A stretch of DNA of 36,586 nucleotides from Sphingomonas pituitosa NBRC 102491 (GCF_001598435.1 NZ_BCYY01000034.1:1-36586), one strand, 5' to 3'; positions 15,512 to 24,782 are shown, counted from the first letter of the stretch. Translations and numbers: made by a program. The notes: generated by a model not told the origin, from the sequence alone.

Positions 15512-18211
15512 TCAGAACTTCACGCCGATCCCGGCAAAGAAGGTGGTGCCGCTGCGCGTCTCGTTGTGCAGGCGGTGATAGATGCTGTTGTACTGGACCT
15601 CGGTCTCGTTGGTGAGGTTGATCGCGTCGATCGTCAGCCGCACCCGGTCGGTCACGTTGAAGAACGCCGCCGCATCGACATAGACCGTGCCGTCGAACCC
15701 GTCCTCGCTGGTCGGATCCTTGCCGTCATAGGCGGTGCGCAGATACGACGAGCGATAGTTCATCGATCCGCGGATGCCCCAGCGCCTGGTCTCGTAATAG
15801 AGCGTCGCGTTGGCGTTGGTGTTCGACAGGCCCGGGACCGGGTTGTCGGTGCCCTTGTAGGGCGCATTCGAATCGAGCAGCGTCAGGTTCGCCGCCATGC
15901 CCAGCTTGTCGAACGGCGCCGGCAGGAAGGTGAAGTTGCTCTGGGCAGCGAGCTCGAGGCCCGTCACATAGGCCCTGGCCTGGTTGATCGGCTGGGTGAA
16001 CTCGTCGACATTGGTGGTGGCGGTAACCCCCGGCAGCGTCGAGAGCGGCAGCCCGGTCGTGCTGAACGGCACATTCTTCAGCGTCTGCGAGACCACGAGG
16101 TTCTGGATGTCCTTGTGGAACACGCCCACCGAGATCAGGCCGACCTTGCCGAAATACCATTCGGCCGAGGCTTCGACGGAGTTGTCCTTGTACGGCTTGA
16201 GGTTCGGGTTGCCGATGCTCGCGGTGATCTTGCCGCTGTCCGCATTGGCGCTGCCCGAGGCCGCGACCGAGCTGAGGCCCGGGCGGTTGATGTTCTTCGC
16301 CGCTGCGAAACGGAGGAGGAAGCTCGGCGTCACTTCCAGCGTGGCGTTCAGCGTCGGCAGCACGCCCGAATAGTGCGAACCGGTGACGTTGGTGCCGATC
16401 GGCGTATCGTTGCTGTTGGTGATGAAGCCGGTGCTGTCGAGATCGGTGAAGTACGCCCGCAGGCCGATATTGCCGCGCAGGCGCATGCCGCCCAGCGGCG
16501 CGTTCCACTCGAGCTGGCCATAGCCCGCCGTGGTCGATTCGATCACCTTGTAGGTGTTCTCGATGTCGGTCGCGCCGGCGGTGGTGTGCGCGGCGTTGTA
16601 GGTCGCGAACGCCTTGGCATAATCGCCGGTGATCCAGCTCGCCGCCTTGTTCTGGCTGAACACCACCGCATAGGGCGTCACCGGCGTGCCGGTGAAGTTG
16701 CGGAACTTGCCGTCATTATACACTTCGGAGCCGGAGGTTTCGTAGCGACGATAGCTGGCGCCGGCGCGCAGCGTGAACACGTCGCTCAGCTTCAGCGCGG
16801 CGTTGCCGACGCCTTCCTTCAGGCTGGTCTTGTTCCAGAATTCGCGGAAGTAGAATTCCTTGAACTCGTATTTCGACGGGTCGGTGGTGTTCCAGCGATA
16901 GCTGTTGGTCGCGCTCTTGCCATCGGGGGCATAGGTGGTGGTCATGCCGCCATAGGCGCGCAGGTACAGCTTGTCGTCGTACGGGGTGGTGTACTTCGAA
17001 TCCTCATAGCCGACATGGCCGTCGAAGGTCAGGCTGTCGCTGGCGTCCCATTTGCCGGTCAGCGCGATCTGGTTGAACTTGTTCTTGTTCAGCGAACGGC
17101 GATGCTCGCTGGCATAGGTGACGTTGTCGACGCTGATCGCATCGACGAAGTTGGTGTTGTCCCAGTGGATCGAGTTGATCTTCGAGGTGGTATCGAAGAT
17201 CACCGAGCCGGAGGTGTTGTTGGGCCGCGTCGCCAGATGATATTCGTCGCGGTGGGTGGTGAACTCGCCGTGCAGGCCGTCCAGCGTGAACAGCAGGTTG
17301 TCCGCCGGGCGCCACTGGGTGGCGAGCGTCAGGCCCAGGCGCTCCTGCTTGGCGTCCCACACCGACAGGCGGTTGCCCGAGGCGAACACCAGGTCGCCCG
17401 ACTTGAACTTGGCCTGCTGGTCGGCGGTGAGCGCTGCGATGTCGAGGCCCTTGCCCAGATAGTCGGCGATCTTGCTCGCGCTCAGCTGGGTCGGCGAATA
17501 GGTGTTGTAGCCCTGCTCCTCCGTCTTGCGCTTCGAATAGGCGACCGAGAGCAGGATGCCGAAGCGATCGCCCCAGTTCTGGCTGAGCATCGCGGCGACG
17601 CGCGGCTGCGCATCCTTGGTGAAGCTGTTGGTGCCGAGCTTGGCCGAGATCGCGCCGGTCAGCCCCTGCTTCTGCTCGAGCGGCTTGGCGGTGAACAGGC
17701 CGACGGTGCCGGCCATGCCGCCTTCGGCCTGCGATGCCTGATAGCTCTTCTCCACCTCGACGCGTGAGAACAGCTCGGACGCAAAGATGTTGAAATCGAA
17801 GGCGCGATCGCGCGAGCGCTGGCCGCGGCTGTCCATCGCCGAATCGACATTGCCCAGCACTTCCATGCCGTTCAGCTGGACGCGGGTGAATTCGGGACCG
17901 AGACCGCGCAGCGTGATGCGGCGGCCCTCGCCGGCCTCGCGGTTGATCGCGACGCCCGGCAGGCGCTGGATCGATTCCGCCAGGTTGAGTTCGGGAAACT
18001 TCGCCATGTCCTCAGCGACGATCACGTCCTTCATGATGTTGGACGCACGCTTCAGCTCGCGCGCCTTGGCGAGCGAGGCGATGTAGCCGTTGACGACGAC
18101 CTCGCCATCGTCCTGGCTCTGCGACGCCGCGTCCTGCGCGGCGGCGGCCATCGAGATGCAGCTCGCGCCGACGGCCAGCGCGGCGAGCGCCGCGCGGTAG
18201 GTGAATGCCAT
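15512..18211 (-). CDS. TonB-dependent outer-membrane receptor
   Basis: An 899-aa outer-membrane receptor that would import a bulky nutrient using TonB/ExbBD energy. A signal peptide covers about residues 1-25 (ALAALAVGASCISMAAAA, then Q). The plug domain includes VVVNGYIASLAKARELKR, NLAESIQRLPGVAINREAGEGRRI and TLRGLGPEFTRVQLNG. The rest is a beta-barrel rich in alternating aromatic strands, ending in the outer-membrane C-terminal signature FFAGIGVKF. The overall type resembles the large receptors expanded in Caulobacter and sphingomonads. The ATG at 18211 has GAGGG five bases upstream. The substrate is unknown. The divergent DeoR-family regulator suggests control by a sugar or polyol phosphate. 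Confidence 0.93.
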   Translation of the reverse strand: MAFTYRAALAALAVGASCISMAAAAQDAASQSQDDGEVVVNGYIASLAKARELKRASNIMKDVIVAEDMAKFPELNLAESIQRLPGVAINREAGEGRRITLRGLGPEFTRVQLNGMEVLGNVDSAMDSRGQRSRDRAFDFNIFASELFSRVEVEKSYQASQAEGGMAGTVGLFTAKPLEQKQGLTGAISAKLGTNSFTKDAQPRVAAMLSQNWGDRFGILLSVAYSKRKTEEQGYNTYSPTQLSASKIADYLGKGLDIAALTADQQAKFKSGDLVFASGNRLSVWDAKQERLGLTLATQWRPADNLLFTLDGLHGEFTTHRDEYHLATRPNNTSGSVIFDTTSKINSIHWDNTNFVDAISVDNVTYASEHRRSLNKNKFNQIALTGKWDASDSLTFDGHVGYEDSKYTTPYDDKLYLRAYGGMTTTYAPDGKSATNSYRWNTTDPSKYEFKEFYFREFWNKTSLKEGVGNAALKLSDVFTLRAGASYRRYETSGSEVYNDGKFRNFTGTPVTPYAVVFSQNKAASWITGDYAKAFATYNAAHTTAGATDIENTYKVIESTTAGYGQLEWNAPLGGMRLRGNIGLRAYFTDLDSTGFITNSNDTPIGTNVTGSHYSGVLPTLNATLEVTPSFLLRFAAAKNINRPGLSSVAASGSANADSGKITASIGNPNLKPYKDNSVEASAEWYFGKVGLISVGVFHKDIQNLVVSQTLKNVPFSTTGLPLSTLPGVTATTNVDEFTQPINQARAYVTGLELAAQSNFTFLPAPFDKLGMAANLTLLDSNAPYKGTDNPVPGLSNTNANATLYYETRRWGIRGSMNYRSSYLRTAYDGKDPTSEDGFDGTVYVDAAAFFNVTDRVRLTIDAINLTNETEVQYNSIYHRLHNETRSGTTFFAGIGVKF

Positions 18212-18376
18212 ATTGCCCTCCCTTGTGTGTGTGGGGGGCACGCCTGCCCTGGCCGCCCCCGGAGCGGCGCCTAGGATCCCTTCGTGACTCGTATGTGACA
18301 TTATTTGTTGTTTTGTGTGGATTTGAACGTTCCCTTGTGGGTTCTCGCGTTGCGGTTACGCTGGTAGAGGAGACGC

Positions 18377-19177
18377 ATGGAAAGCATGGACATGCCCGCC
18401 AGGACGCTGTCGGCCCGCGCACCGCAGAATGCTCGCCTGACGACGCTGCTCGACCTGCTGGAGCAACGCGGCCAATGCTCGATCGGCGAGCTGGCCGAGC
18501 GGTTCGACGTGTCCGAGGAGACGATCCGCCGCGACGTGCGCCAGTTGGAACAGGCCGGGCGCGTGCAGAAGATCCATGGCGGCGTCTGCCTGCCCGGCGG
18601 GGTGCTGGAGCCGCCCTATCGCCAGCGGCTGCGCGACCAGGCGGAGGCCAAGCAACGCATCGCCGAGCGGGCGGTGGCGCTGGTTCGGCCCGGCATGACG
18701 CTGATGCTCGATTCGGGCACGACAACCCTGTGGCTCGCCCGCGCGCTCGGCCATGTGCGCGACCTGACGGTGATCACCAACAGCATGGAGATCGCCGCGC
18801 AGGTGCTGGGCCATCCCGGCCAGCGATTGTTCGTCGCAGGCGGCGCGATCGATCCCGATTACCATGCGGCATTCGGCAGCGAGGCGATCGACTATTGCCG
18901 CCAGTTCGCGCCTGACCTGACCGTGCTGTCGATGGGTGCGGTCGATCCGGTGCGCGGCTTTCTGGACTTCGACGCGGGCGAGGCCGCGTTCAAGCGCAGC
19001 CTGCTGCCCCAGGCGCGGCGTGTCGCGGTGCTGTGCGACGCCACCAAGTTCGACAAGCCGGGCTTCGTCCAGGTCGCCCGGTTCGCCGACGTCCATGATC
19101 TGGTGACCGACCAGACGCCGCCGGCGGAGATTGCGGCAGCCGCAGCGGCGGCGGGGACGGCGATCCACCTGGTGTGA
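18377..19177 (+). CDS. DeoR-family transcriptional regulator (GlpR-like)
   Basis: A 266-aa regulator. The N-terminal winged HTH (about residues 20-75) contains the family motif GELAERFDVSEETIRRDVRQLEQ and RVQKIHGGV. The C-terminal sugar-phosphate isomerase-like effector domain shows LDSGTTT near residue 112-118, TNSMEIA, FVAGGAID and the family SMGAVDP...FDAGEAAFKR stretch. Such proteins bind phosphorylated sugars or glycerol 3-phosphate. The ATG at 18377 follows AGAGGAG at the right distance. It is divergent from the TonB-dependent receptor (165-bp gap), its most likely target. glpK 5 kb away is a second candidate. Confidence 0.9.
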   Translation: MESMDMPARTLSARAPQNARLTTLLDLLEQRGQCSIGELAERFDVSEETIRRDVRQLEQAGRVQKIHGGVCLPGGVLEPPYRQRLRDQAEAKQRIAERAVALVRPGMTLMLDSGTTTLWLARALGHVRDLTVITNSMEIAAQVLGHPGQRLFVAGGAIDPDYHAAFGSEAIDYCRQFAPDLTVLSMGAVDPVRGFLDFDAGEAAFKRSLLPQARRVAVLCDATKFDKPGFVQVARFADVHDLVTDQTPPAEIAAAAAAAGTAIHLV

Positions 19178-19209
19178 GGGGCTGAGGCCCCGTCCCTGCC
19201 TGCAACGCT

Positions 19210-19231
19210 CCCCTCCCGCTTGCGGGAGGGG
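19210..19231. repeat. CCCCTCCCGC hairpin repeat
   Basis: CCCCTCCCGC (19210-19219) and GCGGGAGGGG (19222-19231) form a 10-bp perfect stem, the same family as 3675-3698. It lies 33 bp after the DeoR-family stop and precedes the larger inverted repeat at 19268-19392. Confidence 0.7.
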
Positions 19232-19267
19232 GACCAGAAGAAGCGGGAGGGGGACAAGCAGGACCCA

Positions 19268-19392
19268 ATCCTCCCCCGCCAGGGGGAGGTGGCGCCGAAG
19301 GCGACGGAGGGGGAGGTAGGCGACGAACCAGCGCCGGGCGTCCTCCCCCTCCGTCAGGCTGCGCCTGCCACCTCCCCCTTGCGGGGGAGGAT
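19268..19392. repeat. Large inverted repeat between convergent genes, possible bidirectional terminator
   Basis: Arms of about 48-50 nt (19268-19315 and 19343-19392) are near-perfect inverted copies, beginning ATCCTCCCCCGCC and ending GGAGGGGGAG on the left arm. Each arm also contains its own small CTCCCCC/GGGGGAG hairpin. It fills the gap between the DeoR-family gene and the acyl-CoA synthetase gene, which converge here. No coding sequence is evident in 19178-19402. Confidence 0.8.
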
Positions 19393-19402
19393 ACGAACTC
19401 TC

Positions 19403-21166
19403 TCACGCCGCCTTGTCGGTAACGAACAGCGCCTTGAGATCCTTTTTCAGGATCTTGCCGTTGGCGTTGCGCGGCAGCGTCTCCGCCGAGAATCGGATCG
19501 TCACCGGCACCTTGAACGCCGCGATCCGCGCGCGGACGAAGTTCTGCAGTTCCGCCTCGGTCGCCGATGTGCCCGGCGCGAGGTGGACCACCGCCACCGG
19601 CTCCTCGCCCAGCGTGCGATGCGGCACGCCGATCAGCGCTGCGTCGGTCACCGCCGGGTGCGCGTAGAGCACGTCCTCCACCTCGGACGAATAGATGTTC
19701 TCGCCGCCGCGGATGATGATATCCTTGGCGCGATCGACGACATAGAGGAATCCTTCCTCGTCCAGCCGCGCCAGATCGCCGGTGCGCACCCAGCCGTCGC
19801 GGAAGGTCTCCGCCGTCGCCTCGGGCTTGTTCCAATAGCCCTTCACGATCATCGGCCCCTTGGCCCAGAGCTCGCCGACCTCGCCGACCGGCAGTTCGCG
19901 GGTGCCGTCGACGTCCATGATCTTGAGCTCGGCAACCGGCACCGGCGGCCCGGCGCTGGTCGGCCGGGCGAGATATTCCTCGCCGAGATGGTGGGTGACG
20001 GTCGCCATCGTCTCGGTCATCCCCCAGCCATTGCCGGGCAGCGCGCCGAATTCCTGGAAGATGCGCTTGACCAGCTCGGGCGCCGAGGGCGCGCCGCCAT
20101 AGGAGATGCTCTCCAGGCTCGACAGGTCGTAGTTCTGTCGCTCGGGATGTTCGAGCAGCTGCCAGGCGATGGTCGGCACGCCGCCGGTCTGGTTGACCTT
20201 TTCGCGCTGGATGATCTCCATCGCCTCGATCGGTTCCCAGCGGCGCATGAACACCACCGTGCCGCCGGCGGCGATCAGCGCCATCAGCCCGGCGCTGCAC
20301 GCGGTGACGTGGAACAGCGGGATCACCAGCAGCCCCACCTTGTAGGGCGGCGCGGCGGGCGGCACCTCACCCCGGCGCAGCATCGATCGTGCGACCGAAT
20401 AGCCGGCGGTGAGGATGTTGGTCATCAGGTTGCGATGCGTGCCCACCGCTCCCTTGGGATTGCCGGTGGTGCCGCTGGTGTAGAACAGCGTGACGTCGTC
20501 ATCCGGCGCGATCCCCACTTCGGGGAAGGCGATGTCGGTCAGGTCCGCCCAGCTGTTGCACGGTCCCAGGATCGATTCCAGCGCGACTGCATCGCCTTCC
20601 AGCGGCGAACAGGCACGGCTCACCACCACCTGCTCCAGATCGGGGAGCGCGGCGTAGCAGTGCTTGAGCCTCTCGTGCCGCTCGCCGTCGACGAACAGCA
20701 GCTTCGCGCCCGAATCCTTCATGCCATAGTCGAGCTCCGCGCCGGTCCACCAGGCGTTGAGCGGCACCAGGATCGCGCCGATGCTTACCGCGGCGAAGAA
20801 GATCGTCGGCCATTCGGGCAGGTTGCGCATCGCCAGCGCGACACGGTCGCCCTTGGCCACGCCCTTGGCCTGCATCCACGAGGCGAGATGGCAGGTGGCG
20901 CGATAATTCGCTTCGTAGCTGACCCGCTCGTCTTGGTAGATGGTGAAGGGTCGATCGCCGAACCCGCGCGCCAGCCGCGCGAGGATCGCGGCCGTCGGCG
21001 GCGCGTTCTTCCACACGCGCGTGGGCACGCCGCGGATCTCCACGGTCTCGAATTCGAACTTGGCGCCGGGTGCGGTGAGCATCGCATCCACGGCGGCGAG
21101 CGGGGCTTTGGGCCAGTCGGGGGGCAAGGGCACGATCGGTTCAAGGGTCAAGGCAGCTCTCTCCAT
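19403..21166 (-). CDS. AMP-forming acyl-CoA synthetase / fatty-acid CoA ligase
   Basis: The enzyme activates a carboxylic acid to its acyl-CoA through an acyl-adenylate. The 587-aa product has the A3 motif FYTSGTTGNPKG, HVTACSAGLMAL, the A5 motif GNGWGMTET, and the A7/A8 hinge RTGDLARLDEEGFLYVVDRAKDIIIRGGENIYSSEVE. The catalytic A10 lysine is in LPRNANGKILKKDLK near the C-terminus. The ATG at 21166 is preferred; an in-frame TTG at 21202 would add 12 residues. Chain-length preference cannot be read. It is divergent from the serine hydrolase gene (132-144 bp apart depending on start), which leads the acyl-CoA catabolic series on the plus strand. Confidence 0.92.
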   Translation of the reverse strand: MERAALTLEPIVPLPPDWPKAPLAAVDAMLTAPGAKFEFETVEIRGVPTRVWKNAPPTAAILARLARGFGDRPFTIYQDERVSYEANYRATCHLASWMQAKGVAKGDRVALAMRNLPEWPTIFFAAVSIGAILVPLNAWWTGAELDYGMKDSGAKLLFVDGERHERLKHCYAALPDLEQVVVSRACSPLEGDAVALESILGPCNSWADLTDIAFPEVGIAPDDDVTLFYTSGTTGNPKGAVGTHRNLMTNILTAGYSVARSMLRRGEVPPAAPPYKVGLLVIPLFHVTACSAGLMALIAAGGTVVFMRRWEPIEAMEIIQREKVNQTGGVPTIAWQLLEHPERQNYDLSSLESISYGGAPSAPELVKRIFQEFGALPGNGWGMTETMATVTHHLGEEYLARPTSAGPPVPVAELKIMDVDGTRELPVGEVGELWAKGPMIVKGYWNKPEATAETFRDGWVRTGDLARLDEEGFLYVVDRAKDIIIRGGENIYSSEVEDVLYAHPAVTDAALIGVPHRTLGEEPVAVVHLAPGTSATEAELQNFVRARIAAFKVPVTIRFSAETLPRNANGKILKKDLKALFVTDKAA

Positions 21167-21310
21167 CGACTTTCTGAACTTTGGGTTTGGCTCGTTGACC
21201 AACCGGAGCCCACGTTAGTGTTGATTTGCCGCGCGCTCAAGGCAATAGAAAGCAGGCACCCGCCAGAAGGTGCATTGCACGCGTTTCGAACGAGAGGTAT
21301 GCCGCCAGCG

Positions 21311-22534
21311 ATGGAAATCGACGACCCGATCGCCCATGGATTCGATGCCGCCCGGCTGGCGCGGATCGATGCCTTTGTGAAGACGCGTTATCTCGATTCC
21401 GGCAAGCTCCCGCACGCGCAGCTGCTGCTCGCGCGCGACGGGCGGATCGTCCATTTCTCGCACCAGGGCGCGGCGCGCGAGGGCGGCGCGGCGGTCGACG
21501 AGTCGACGCTGTTCCGCATCGCCTCGATGACCAAGCCGATCACCAGCCTCGCCTTCATGATGCTTGTGGAGGAAGGGCTCGTCGCGCTCGACACGCCCGT
21601 CCACCATGTCCTGCCTGAGCTGAAGGGCGTGGGCGTCTATGCCGGCGGAGGCGGCGGCGTGCCCTTCGTCACCCGTCCGACCGCGCAGCCGATGCGGATG
21701 GTCGACCTGCTCCGCCACACCTCGGGGCTTACCTACAGCTTCCAGAACCGCACCAATGTCGATGCCGCCTATCGCGAGGGACGGATTGAGAGCTGGCACG
21801 GCAATCTGACGCTCGACGAATTCGTCGCGGCGCTGGGCCGGTTGCCGCTCGAATTCTCGCCGGGCGAGGAATGGAACTACTCGGTCTCCACCGATGTGCT
21901 GGGCGCGGTGGTGGCGCGGGTGTCCGGCCTGTCGCTCGACCAATTCTTTGTCGAGCGGATCTTCGCGCCGCTGGGCATGCGCGACACCTTCTTCCAGGTG
22001 CCGGAGGACAAGATTCACCGCCTGTCCGATTGCTGGACGATGCAGGAAGGCAACGGCCGCGTGCTCTACGACCGCGGCGAGGCTTCGGCCTGGTCGCGAT
22101 TCCCCAAACTCGTTTCGGGCGGCGGTGGGCTGGTCTCGACCGCGCTCGACTATCACCGCTTCAACACCATGCTGCTGAACCGCGGCGTGCTGGACGGCGT
22201 GCGGATCGTATCGCCCAAGACGATCGACCTGATGACCACCAACCACCTGCCGGGCGGCAGCGACCTGGCCGCGATGTCGCGTGCGCTGTTCAGCGAGGCG
22301 ACCAACGCCGGCACCGGTTTCGGGCTGGGCTTCGCGATCAACCTGGACGTCGCCAAGACGCTGATCCCGGGCTCGACCGGCGAATTCTACTGGGGCGGCA
22401 TGTTCTCCACGGCCTTCTTCGTCGATCCGGTCGAGCGGATCTCGATGGTGTTCATGACGCAGTTCTCGCCGTCGATGCTCTACCCGATCCGGCGAGAGCT
22501 GAAGACGCTGATCTATTCGGCGCTGACGCGGTGA
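21311..22534 (+). CDS. Serine hydrolase, class C beta-lactamase / class VIII esterase-like
   Basis: A 407-aa member of the beta-lactamase-related PBP superfamily. The nucleophile motif is S72-M-T-K75 (FRIASMTKPITS), the second motif is Y191-S-V (EWNYSVSTDVLG), and FYWGGMFST near the C-terminus takes the place of KTG. LLRHTSGL and RIFAPLGMRDTFF are also family-typical. There is no signal peptide, so it is probably cytoplasmic. Together with its acyl-CoA neighbours this favours a class VIII esterase or acyl hydrolase role over antibiotic resistance. An alternative start at 21299 (adding MPPA) has GAGAGG too close. The frame is open much further upstream, but that part is antisense to the synthetase. 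Confidence 0.85.
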   Translation: MEIDDPIAHGFDAARLARIDAFVKTRYLDSGKLPHAQLLLARDGRIVHFSHQGAAREGGAAVDESTLFRIASMTKPITSLAFMMLVEEGLVALDTPVHHVLPELKGVGVYAGGGGGVPFVTRPTAQPMRMVDLLRHTSGLTYSFQNRTNVDAAYREGRIESWHGNLTLDEFVAALGRLPLEFSPGEEWNYSVSTDVLGAVVARVSGLSLDQFFVERIFAPLGMRDTFFQVPEDKIHRLSDCWTMQEGNGRVLYDRGEASAWSRFPKLVSGGGGLVSTALDYHRFNTMLLNRGVLDGVRIVSPKTIDLMTTNHLPGGSDLAAMSRALFSEATNAGTGFGLGFAINLDVAKTLIPGSTGEFYWGGMFSTAFFVDPVERISMVFMTQFSPSMLYPIRRELKTLIYSALTR

Positions 22535-22563
22535 TGCGGGAACCCCTCCCCTCCTTTCCCACC

Positions 22564-22658
22564 GTCATCCCCGCGAAGGCGGGGATCCATTGGCGCTGGC
22601 GGGCCGGTTCTTTCCCCCAGCGCACAGGCGAATGGATCCCCGCCTCCGCGGGGATGAC
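22564..22658. repeat. Dispersed palindromic intergenic repeat, copy 2
   Basis: Two 30-nt inverted arms, 22564-22593 and 22629-22658, with 2 mismatches. The left edge GTCATCCCCGCGAAGGCGGG matches copy 1 at 3504-3597 in layout (30-nt arms, about 35-nt centre, GATCCATT near the inner ends). It lies in the 223-bp gap between the serine hydrolase gene and the FadJ-type gene. Confidence 0.85.
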
Positions 22659-22757
22659 GGCGGGTGGTGCGGTACGTCCTTCGCCGCCGCGCCCGCCCCT
22701 GCTTTACACCCCAATCCCGGCCACCGGCCGGCCTTCCGAACCAAGGAGTTCGCACAC

Positions 22758-24782
22758 ATGTCCGTGATTACCACCAGCCGTCAGGGCCCCGTCCTGATCC
22801 TCATCTCCGACAATCCGCCGGTGAACGCATTGGGCGCGGCGGTGCGGCAGGGGCTGCAGGCCGGCATCGAAGAAGCCAGGAGCGATGACAGCATCCAGGC
22901 GGTCGTCATCACCTGCGCCGGCAAGACCTTCTTTGCGGGTGCCGACATCACCGAATTCGGCAAGGCGATGGCCGAGCCGTCGCTGCCGGTACTGGTCGAC
23001 GCGATCGAGGCGCTCGACAAGCCGGTGATCGCGGCCGTCCACGGCACCGCGCTGGGCGGCGGCTGCGAAGTGGCGCTGGCGTCGCACTATCGCATCGCCG
23101 TGCCCTCGGCGAAGTTCGGCCTGCCCGAAGTGAAGCTGGGTATCCTTCCCGGCGCGGGCGGCACGCAGCGGATGCCGCGCGTCGCAGGCGTCGAAGTGGC
23201 GCTGGAGATGGCGACCAAGGGCGATCCCATTTCCGCCGCCCAAGCCAAGGACGCCGGGCTGGTCGACCGCCTCGCCGGTGAGGACAGCCTGCTCGCCGAC
23301 GCCGTCGCCTTCGCGAACGAGGTGATCGGTAAGCCCGTCTCGCGCTCCAGCGAGCGCCCGGTCACCGTCGATCCCGAGACCTTCGCCAAGTTCCGCGCCG
23401 CCAATGCCAAGCGCTTCCGCGGGCTCGACGCGCCGAACACGATCGTCGACCTGATCGAGCAGACCGCCGGCAAGCCTTATGCCGAGGGTGTCCAGGCCGA
23501 GCGCATGGGCTTCATGAAGCTGATCATGGGCCAGCAATCGGCCGCCCTCCGCCACATCTTCTTCGCCGAGCGCAAGGCCGCCAAGATCGACGGCATCGCC
23601 GAGGACATCCAGTTGCGCGACATCAAGCGCGTCGGCGTGATCGGCGCCGGGACGATGGGCGGCGGGATCAGCATGAACTTCCTGTCGGCGGGCGTGCCGG
23701 TCACCATCGTCGAGATGGCGCAGGACGCGCTCGATCGCGGCACGGGCACGATCCGCAAGAATTACGAGGCGACCGCTGCCAAGGGCCGGATGACCGCCGA
23801 TCAGGTGGAGAAGGCGATGGGGCTGCTCAAGCCCACGCTGAACTTCGACGATCTCGCCGAGTGCGACCTGATCATCGAGGCCGTCTATGAGAGCATGGAC
23901 GTGAAGAAGGACGTCTTCGGCCGGCTCGACAAGATCGCCAAGCCCGGCGCGATCCTTGCCTCGAACACCAGCTATCTCAACATCGACGAGATCGCCGCCG
24001 CCACCAGCCGCCCGCAGGACGTGCTGGGACTGCACTTCTTCTCGCCCGCCAATGTGATGAAGCTGCTGGAGATCGTCCGCGGCGCCAAGACTGCCGACGA
24101 CGTGCTGGCCACCGCCATGGCGCTGTCGAAGAAGATCAAGAAGGTCGCGGTAATCGCGGGCGTTTGCTACGGTTTCATCGGCAACCGCATGCTGATGCCG
24201 CGCCAGATCGAGGCGAACACGATGCTGCTCGAAGGCGCGACGCCCGAGCAGATCGACAAGGTGCATGTCGCCTTCGGGATGCCGATGGGGCCGTTCCAGA
24301 TGGCCGATCTCGCCGGCGTCGATATCGGCTGGCACCGCGACCCGACCCGCATCGAGAATATCCGCGACGCGCTCGCCGCCGAAGGCCGCTGGGGCCAGAA
24401 AAAGGGCGCCGGCTTCTACGATTATGACGAGAAGCGGACGCCTTCCAACTCGCCGCGCGTCGCCGAGCTGATCGAGGAATGGCGCGGCAAGCTCAATGTG
24501 CCGAGCCACGAGATCACCGAGGAGGAGATCGTCGTCCGCACGCTCTACACCATGGTCAACGAAGGCGCGCTGATCCTCGCCGAGGGCATGGCCCAGCGGG
24601 CAAGCGACATCGATGTGGTGTGGGTCTATGGCTATGGCTGGCCCCCGTACCGGGGCGGGCCGATGTTCTGGGCCGACACCGAAGGCCTGAAGAAGATCGT
24701 CGAGGGCCTGGAAAAATACGGCTTCGAAGTCGCCCCGCTGCTCCGCGAGAAGGCGGAGAAGGGCGAGAAGTTCAACCGCTAA
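22758..24782 (+). CDS. Bifunctional enoyl-CoA hydratase / 3-hydroxyacyl-CoA dehydrogenase (FadJ/FadB type)
   Basis: The enzyme carries out the hydration and second oxidation steps of beta-oxidation. The 674-aa product begins with a crotonase domain (about 1-190) with the oxyanion loop AGKTFFAGADITEF and both catalytic glutamates (GGGCEVAL, and GLPEVKLGILPGAGGTQR). The NAD-binding dehydrogenase domain starts near residue 294 (RVGVIGAGTMGGGI), has the catalytic HFFSPANVMKLLEIVRG, and a C-terminal helical domain (GFIGNRMLMP, DVVWVYGYGWPPYRGGPMFW). All catalytic residues appear intact. The ATG at 22758 has AAGGAG nine bases upstream. It is followed 91 bp later by the acyl-CoA dehydrogenase pair. 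Confidence 0.95.
   Translation: MSVITTSRQGPVLILISDNPPVNALGAAVRQGLQAGIEEARSDDSIQAVVITCAGKTFFAGADITEFGKAMAEPSLPVLVDAIEALDKPVIAAVHGTALGGGCEVALASHYRIAVPSAKFGLPEVKLGILPGAGGTQRMPRVAGVEVALEMATKGDPISAAQAKDAGLVDRLAGEDSLLADAVAFANEVIGKPVSRSSERPVTVDPETFAKFRAANAKRFRGLDAPNTIVDLIEQTAGKPYAEGVQAERMGFMKLIMGQQSAALRHIFFAERKAAKIDGIAEDIQLRDIKRVGVIGAGTMGGGISMNFLSAGVPVTIVEMAQDALDRGTGTIRKNYEATAAKGRMTADQVEKAMGLLKPTLNFDDLAECDLIIEAVYESMDVKKDVFGRLDKIAKPGAILASNTSYLNIDEIAAATSRPQDVLGLHFFSPANVMKLLEIVRGAKTADDVLATAMALSKKIKKVAVIAGVCYGFIGNRMLMPRQIEANTMLLEGATPEQIDKVHVAFGMPMGPFQMADLAGVDIGWHRDPTRIENIRDALAAEGRWGQKKGAGFYDYDEKRTPSNSPRVAELIEEWRGKLNVPSHEITEEEIVVRTLYTMVNEGALILAEGMAQRASDIDVVWVYGYGWPPYRGGPMFWADTEGLKKIVEGLEKYGFEVAPLLREKAEKGEKFNR

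Noticed and set aside
18325..18332. GAACGTTC as a DeoR/GlpR operator
   Set aside because: Only an 8-bp palindrome with no extension or second copy nearby; too short to call.
19220..21298. Very long open frame upstream of the serine hydrolase, continuous with it
   Set aside because: It is antisense to the acyl-CoA synthetase, Arg/His/Gly-rich without family motifs, and runs through hairpin repeats. It arises from high GC codon bias on the other strand.
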